From Paenibacillus athensensis (GTDB lineage: Bacteria; Bacillota; Bacilli; Paenibacillales; NBRC-103111), in contig NZ_MYFO02000005.1 in NCBI RefSeq assembly GCF_004514475.2, forward strand, positions 124,001 through 188,000: DNA of 64,000 nt. Direction: 5' to 3'. The translations under genes and the position numbers were made by a program. Under the pieces are notes generated by a model, which saw nothing but the letters and a program-made list of their open reading frames with translations, did not search any database and had not been told where the DNA came from. Shown in pieces: positions 60,186 to 64,000 of the stretch. Each line of letters starts with the position of its first letter. Position 1 is the stretch's first letter.

Positions 60186-61481
60186 ATGAAACGCATCGCA
60201 TTTATCGGGCTGGGCACGATGGGCAAGCCGATGGCCGCGAACCTGATTCACAAGGGCTACACCGTTACCGTATATAACCGCACAGTGGAAAAAACCGAAG
60301 AACTCGTCCGGCTGGGAGCCGATACCGCGCTCACACCGGCCGAAGCGGCGCACGGCGCCGATGTGCTGATTACGATGCTCAGCAACGATGAAGTACTGCT
60401 CGACACCTTCTACAGCGAGCATGGCGTGCTGAGCGGGCTGCACCCGGCGCTGAGCGTTATCGATTGCAGCACCGTGTCGCCGCAAACAAGCCGCAGACTG
60501 GCCGACGAGCTTGCTGCGCATTACGTCGACTTCCTCGACGCGCCGGTTACCGGCAGCAAGCCGGCTGCCGAAGCCGGTACGCTGACGTTTATGGTCGGGG
60601 GTAGCGAAGAGGTGTTCGATGAGCACCGCGACGTGTTTGCGGCAATGGGCAGCAAGGCGCTGTATCTGGGGCCGTCGGGCTCCGGCTCATACGCCAAGCT
60701 TGCGCATAACACAACCGTGGGCATTAACGCCATCGGCTTGATGGAAGGATTGGCCATTGCCGTCAAAGCTGGCGTGAAGCCGGACCAATTCCTGGAAATT
60801 GTCCGCTCTGGCGGCGCAAACAGCAAGCAAGCCGAGCTGAAGGGCGACAAAATTCTCGATCGCGACTTCAGCAACCAGTTCTCCCTGAAGCTGATGCTCA
60901 AGGACCTGCTGCTTGCCGCACAAGCCGGTGGCTCGTTCCAATTGCCAACCCCCACACTGCACGCAGCGTCCAGCGTATTCCAGATGGGGCTCAGCAAAGG
61001 ACTGGGCGACCTCGATTTAAGCGCCGTTATTCAGGTCTACGAAGACTGGATGCACGAGACGGTCGAACGCCCCGCTTCCGCTTCCGCAGCTAACGCCGCT
61101 GCCGACCTGAAACCGTCCACGCCGCTGTCCGGCCGCGAACGCCGCCGCGATACGCGCGTCAGGCTGAACATCAAGCTGCTGCTGTCGATCTACCAATGGG
61201 AGCAGGAGGGCTCGTTCTCCGGGCAAAATATCGAAGGGACGCTCTACGACCTGTCGGAAAGCGGCTTGCAGATTTCCTCTGACTTCCCGCTGGCCCAGGA
61301 CATGTTCATCGTCATTCACTTTCCGCAGGAAGCCGAGCTGCCGCCGATTACCGCGCGCGTCATCCGCATCGAAGCCAAAGCCGAGCAATTCCGCTACGGC
61401 TGCATGCTGTCCGGCCTGCCGCCCTATGTGCGGATCAAGCTGGAGCAGTACATTCAGGATCATATCGAATACGCGCTGTAG
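60186..61481 (+). CDS. 3-hydroxyisobutyrate dehydrogenase-like protein fused to a PilZ domain
   Basis: 431 residues. Residues 1-290 are a complete beta-hydroxyacid dehydrogenase: NAD(P) motif GLGTMG (8-13), substrate motif [18 protein letters not shown], and catalytic K171 in KLAHN. After an Ala-rich linker (295-315), residues about 317-431 form a PilZ domain with the RxxxR arm (RRRDTR, 319-324) and DLSESG (D355-G360), both c-di-GMP-binding motifs. The dehydrogenase family is normally about 290 residues. Translation start ATG 60186 with GAGGTG six bases upstream. Divergent from pgi; no other c-di-GMP gene nearby. Activity control by c-di-GMP is inference. Confidence 0.9.
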   Translation: MKRIAFIGLGTMGKPMAANLIHKGYTVTVYNRTVEKTEELVRLGADTALTPAEAAHGADVLITMLSNDEVLLDTFYSEHGVLSGLHPALSVIDCSTVSPQTSRRLADELAAHYVDFLDAPVTGSKPAAEAGTLTFMVGGSEEVFDEHRDVFAAMGSKALYLGPSGSGSYAKLAHNTTVGINAIGLMEGLAIAVKAGVKPDQFLEIVRSGGANSKQAELKGDKILDRDFSNQFSLKLMLKDLLLAAQAGGSFQLPTPTLHAASSVFQMGLSKGLGDLDLSAVIQVYEDWMHETVERPASASAANAAADLKPSTPLSGRERRRDTRVRLNIKLLLSIYQWEQEGSFSGQNIEGTLYDLSESGLQISSDFPLAQDMFIVIHFPQEAELPPITARVIRIEAKAEQFRYGCMLSGLPPYVRIKLEQYIQDHIEYAL

Positions 61482-61493
61482 ATCAGCGTAAGA

Positions 61494-61538
61494 AAAAGCC
61501 TCTCGCAGTCGCCCTAACGGCGGTTGCGGGAGGCTTTT
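61494..61538. terminator. bidirectional terminator
   Basis: AAAAGCCTC/GAGGCTTTT arms with inner CGCA/TGCG and CGCC/GGCG pairs. Between the dehydrogenase-PilZ gene and ppnP. Confidence 0.9.
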
Positions 61539-61579
61539 GTTCGTTCGTACACATCGGCCGGAGCCGGAGTTGGTTCCGT

Positions 61580-61897
61580 CTACTCGCTGATATACGAGCA
61601 GATGTAGTCGCTCACTTTGGAAACTTCGAGCTTGAATTTCGTGTTAGCAGGCACCGTGAATTCGCCTTGACCGCTAATTATGGTCCACTCAGTTGCGCCT
61701 GGCAGCAGCACCTTCAGCTCACCGGCTTGAATTTCCATAATCTCTTTCGTATCCGTACCGAATTCGTATTCGCCAGGCAGCAAAATGCCGAGCGTTTTTT
61801 TCGTACCGTCGGCAAAAACAACCGTACGGCTCGTTACTTTTCCGTCAAAATAGACGTTGGCTTTCGTCAATACCGTTACATTTTCAAAGCTGGACAT
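61580..61897 (-). CDS. ppnP: pyrimidine/purine nucleoside phosphorylase PpnP (DUF1255)
   Basis: 105 residues, one cupin-like barrel: [43 protein letters not shown] and the end [11 protein letters not shown]. Known E. coli homologue PpnP (YaiE) cleaves several nucleosides by phosphorolysis. ATG 61897 follows GGGGGA by about ten bases. Downstream of tkt on the same strand, 70 bases away; ribose 1-phosphate produced could feed the pentose pathway, a reasonable but unproven link. Confidence 0.9.
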   Translation of the reverse strand: MSSFENVTVLTKANVYFDGKVTSRTVVFADGTKKTLGILLPGEYEFGTDTKEIMEIQAGELKVLLPGATEWTIISGQGEFTVPANTKFKLEVSKVSDYICSYISE

Positions 61898-61967
61898 GGT
61901 TCGTAAATCCCCCTCTATAATAAGTAGCACGGCAGGCCGCTTGGGCCCGCCCTCGCCATAGTTGCGA

Positions 61968-63989
61968 TTAGGAAAGCAGAGCCTTCACGCGCGCCGCGAC
62001 ATTCTCCGGCGTAAAGCCGTAGTTTCTCATCACCAGATCACCTGGCGCCGATGCGCCGAACGTGCTGATGCCCAGAATGTCGCCTTCGTCGCCCGTATAG
62101 CGTTCCCAGCCGAGCGGGTACGCCATTTCTACAGCCAGACGCTTGCGGACGTCCGGCAGGATGACCGAGTCGCGGTATTCCTTGGACTGCTTCGCGAACA
62201 GCTCCAGGCTCGGCAGGCTGACGACACGCACGTGGATGCCTTCGGCTTGCAGCAGCTTTTGCGCCGCTACCGCCAGCTGAACCTCGGAGCCCGTCGCCAG
62301 AATTTGCGCATCCGGCTTGCCGTTGGCTGCATCGGAGATCACGTAGCCGCCTTTGCCGAGATTCGCTTTGGCCAGCTCCGCGGAGCCTTCGAGCACCGGC
62401 AGATTTTGCCGCGTCAGCACCAGCGCAACCGGACCGTCCTGATTCTTGAGCGCAAAACGCCAAGCTTCAGACGTCTCATTCGCATCTGCCGGACGCAATA
62501 CCGTGATGCCTGGAATGACGCGCAGCGCAGGCAGCTGCTCGATCGGCTCGTGCGTCGGGCCGTCTTCGCCTACGGCGATGCTGTCATGCGTCAGCACGTA
62601 GATAACCGGCAGCTTCATCAGCGACGCCAAGCGGATCGAAGCGCGCAGGTAGTCGGAGAAGACGAAGAACGTAGCGCCGTAGACGCGCACGCCGCCGTGC
62701 AGCGCCATGCCGTTCATCGCCGTCCCCATACCGAATTCGCGCACGCCGAACCAGAGATTGCGGCCGGCATAGCTGCCCGGCTGGTAGTTGGCTTCGCCTT
62801 TGATCATCGTGTTGTTCGAGCTGGCCAAGTCGGCGGAACCGCCGATCAGCTGCGGCAGCTTGCCGGCAATCGCGTTGATCGCATTGCCCGAAGCGGCACG
62901 CGTCGCCAGTGGCTTATCGGCCGGCGTGTACGTTGGCAGCGCCTCTTCCCAGCCCTCCTGCAGCTCGCCGGCCACCGCGCGGCTGAACTGCTCGCCCAGC
63001 TCCGGATACGCGGCCTTGTAGCCCTCCAGCAGCACGTTCCAGGCTTGCTCGGCCTGAATGCCGCTTTCCTTCACTTTGCCGTAGTGCTCGCGCACCTCGA
63101 CCGGCACGTGGAAGCTTGGCTCCAGCGGCCAGCCGTACACGCCCTTCGTCAGCTTCGTTTCCTCGACGCCAAGCGGCGAGCCGTGCGGACCGACGTGACC
63201 GCCCTTGCCGCCCTTGTTCGGGCTGCCGAAGCCGATGGTCGTTTTCACTTCAATCAGCGTTGGACGCGTGGTGTCCGCTTTCGCTTCGGCAAGCGCCCGC
63301 GAAATCGCCGCCAGATCGTTTTGCTCCTCAACGCGCAGCACCTGCCAGCCGCAGGCTTCGAAGCGCAGCTGTACATTTTCCGAGAACGCCATATTCAAGT
63401 CGCCGTCCAGCGAAATATCGTTGGAATCGTACAGCATGATCAGCTTGCCGAGCTTCAAATGGCCGGCCAGGGATACCGCTTCGGCCGCTACGCCTTCCAT
63501 CATGTCGCCGTCGCCGCAAAGCGCATACGTGTAATGATCGACAAGCGGGAAATTATCCTTGTTGTACGTATCGCGCAAATGCGCTTCCGCCATCGCCATA
63601 CCGACCGCCATGCCAACGCCTTGTCCAAGCGGTCCCGTCGTTGCGTCAACGCCCGGCGTATGCCCGAATTCCGGGTGGCCTGGCGTTTTGCTGTCCCATT
63701 GACGGAAATTTTGAATCTCTTCCATTGGCAGATCGTAGCCGCACAGGTGCAGCAGGCTGTATAGCAGCATCGAGCCGTGTCCGGCCGAAAGCACGAATCG
63801 GTCGCGGTTAAACCACTGCGGATTCGCCGGATTATGCTTCATATGTTGAGTCCACAGCACATAGGCCATAGGAGCCGCGCCCATCACGATACCCGGATGG
63901 CCCGAGTTAGCTTTCTCGATCGCATCGATGCCGAGCGTGCGGATCGTATCCACAGCCAATTGCTCGATAGACTTGTTCGTCACTGTCAT
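61968..63989 (-). CDS. tkt: transketolase
   Basis: 673 residues. Thiamine diphosphate enzyme of the pentose phosphate pathway. Seen: [16 protein letters not shown] at the start, [29 protein letters not shown] (cofactor-binding GDG), and [19 protein letters not shown] in the second domain. The ATG at 63989 is 12 bases from the window edge, so its ribosome site lies outside and a slightly earlier start cannot be excluded. Complete by length. Confidence 0.96.
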   Translation of the reverse strand: MTVTNKSIEQLAVDTIRTLGIDAIEKANSGHPGIVMGAAPMAYVLWTQHMKHNPANPQWFNRDRFVLSAGHGSMLLYSLLHLCGYDLPMEEIQNFRQWDSKTPGHPEFGHTPGVDATTGPLGQGVGMAVGMAMAEAHLRDTYNKDNFPLVDHYTYALCGDGDMMEGVAAEAVSLAGHLKLGKLIMLYDSNDISLDGDLNMAFSENVQLRFEACGWQVLRVEEQNDLAAISRALAEAKADTTRPTLIEVKTTIGFGSPNKGGKGGHVGPHGSPLGVEETKLTKGVYGWPLEPSFHVPVEVREHYGKVKESGIQAEQAWNVLLEGYKAAYPELGEQFSRAVAGELQEGWEEALPTYTPADKPLATRAASGNAINAIAGKLPQLIGGSADLASSNNTMIKGEANYQPGSYAGRNLWFGVREFGMGTAMNGMALHGGVRVYGATFFVFSDYLRASIRLASLMKLPVIYVLTHDSIAVGEDGPTHEPIEQLPALRVIPGITVLRPADANETSEAWRFALKNQDGPVALVLTRQNLPVLEGSAELAKANLGKGGYVISDAANGKPDAQILATGSEVQLAVAAQKLLQAEGIHVRVVSLPSLELFAKQSKEYRDSVILPDVRKRLAVEMAYPLGWERYTGDEGDILGISTFGASAPGDLVMRNYGFTPENVAARVKALLS

Positions 63990-64000
63990 TTGTTCATGTC

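Noticed and set aside
60042-60626. Pgi extended by about 195 residues at its N-terminus
   Set aside because: The extension is antisense to the dehydrogenase-PilZ gene, and TTG 60041 has an ideal ribosome site and the normal family start.
61962-63764. 600-codon open frame on the plus strand
   Set aside because: Complete antisense overlap with tkt; Arg/Gln/His-rich composition and no recognisable domain.
1-64000. tRNA, rRNA, riboswitch or complete insertion sequence
   Set aside because: None was recognised on either strand by reading; a covariance-model search would be needed to exclude short structured RNAs.

Overview
The window looks like a chromosomal segment of a spore-forming, S-layer-bearing Bacillota of the Paenibacillaceae (Paenibacillus/Cohnella type). 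Four things point there: three large secreted proteins with C-terminal SLH domains, an alpha/beta-type small acid-soluble spore protein, a cluster of GerPA/GerPF-like and GerPC-like spore germination proteins, and Bacillus-type housekeeping genes (trmB, ytqA-mnmM, yfkK, yigZ, pgi, tkt). Strong AGGAGG-type ribosome binding sites and several GTG, TTG and one probable CTG start fit a GC-rich low-redundancy Firmicute. No rRNA, tRNA, CRISPR array or intact insertion sequence was recognised.

Layout. 1-9.9 kb: tRNA/RNA modification genes (trmB; radical SAM ytqA with mnmM), a WGxxGxxG-CTERM secreted protein, a cobalamin-domain radical SAM protein, a three-gene LytTR regulatory group (XRE-LytTR fusion, orphan membrane protein, REC-LytTR response regulator) and an Asp-box lipoprotein. 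10-18 kb: a drug-type ABC exporter, an RlmCD-like rRNA uracil methyltransferase with a 355-residue disordered N-terminal extension, two AT-richer orphan genes, and a GntR(YtrA)-ABC operon with a clear palindromic operator. 18-30 kb: an NHL-repeat SLH protein, two orphan genes (one BtrH/C39-like without a catalytic cysteine), an aromatic acid exporter-like protein, and a very large hybrid sensor kinase with a REC-winged helix-BTAD regulator, followed by a GC-rich minisatellite. 30-42.5 kb: a second SLH protein, several small enzymes and secreted proteins, and a 1812-residue SLH protein with nine near-identical X2 modules.

42.7-45.1 kb holds an ADP-ribose cassette: NrtR-type NUDIX regulator, NADAR protein and a PARG-like (TIGR02452) protein in one operon. 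46-49 kb carries a GT2-GtrA-membrane protein glycosylation trio. 49-53.2 kb is a sporulation island (SASP, Hsp20-like, GerP-type genes, Gly/Tyr-rich coat-like protein). 53.3-56.6 kb is a polymorphic toxin locus: pre-toxin TG plus EndoU nuclease toxin, a probable immunity gene, and a trail of duplicated and decayed small genes. 56.8-64 kb returns to core metabolism (yfkK, TetR, yigZ, pgi, ppnP, tkt) and includes a dehydrogenase fused to a PilZ c-di-GMP-binding domain.

The observations most worth following are the NrtR-NADAR-PARG operon, the dehydrogenase-PilZ fusion, the EndoU toxin locus with its duplicated immunity region, the XRE-LytTR trio, and the repeated recruitment of repetitive disordered segments into otherwise conserved proteins (RlmCD-like and GerPC-like). 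All functional calls are from reading motifs; no database search was possible.
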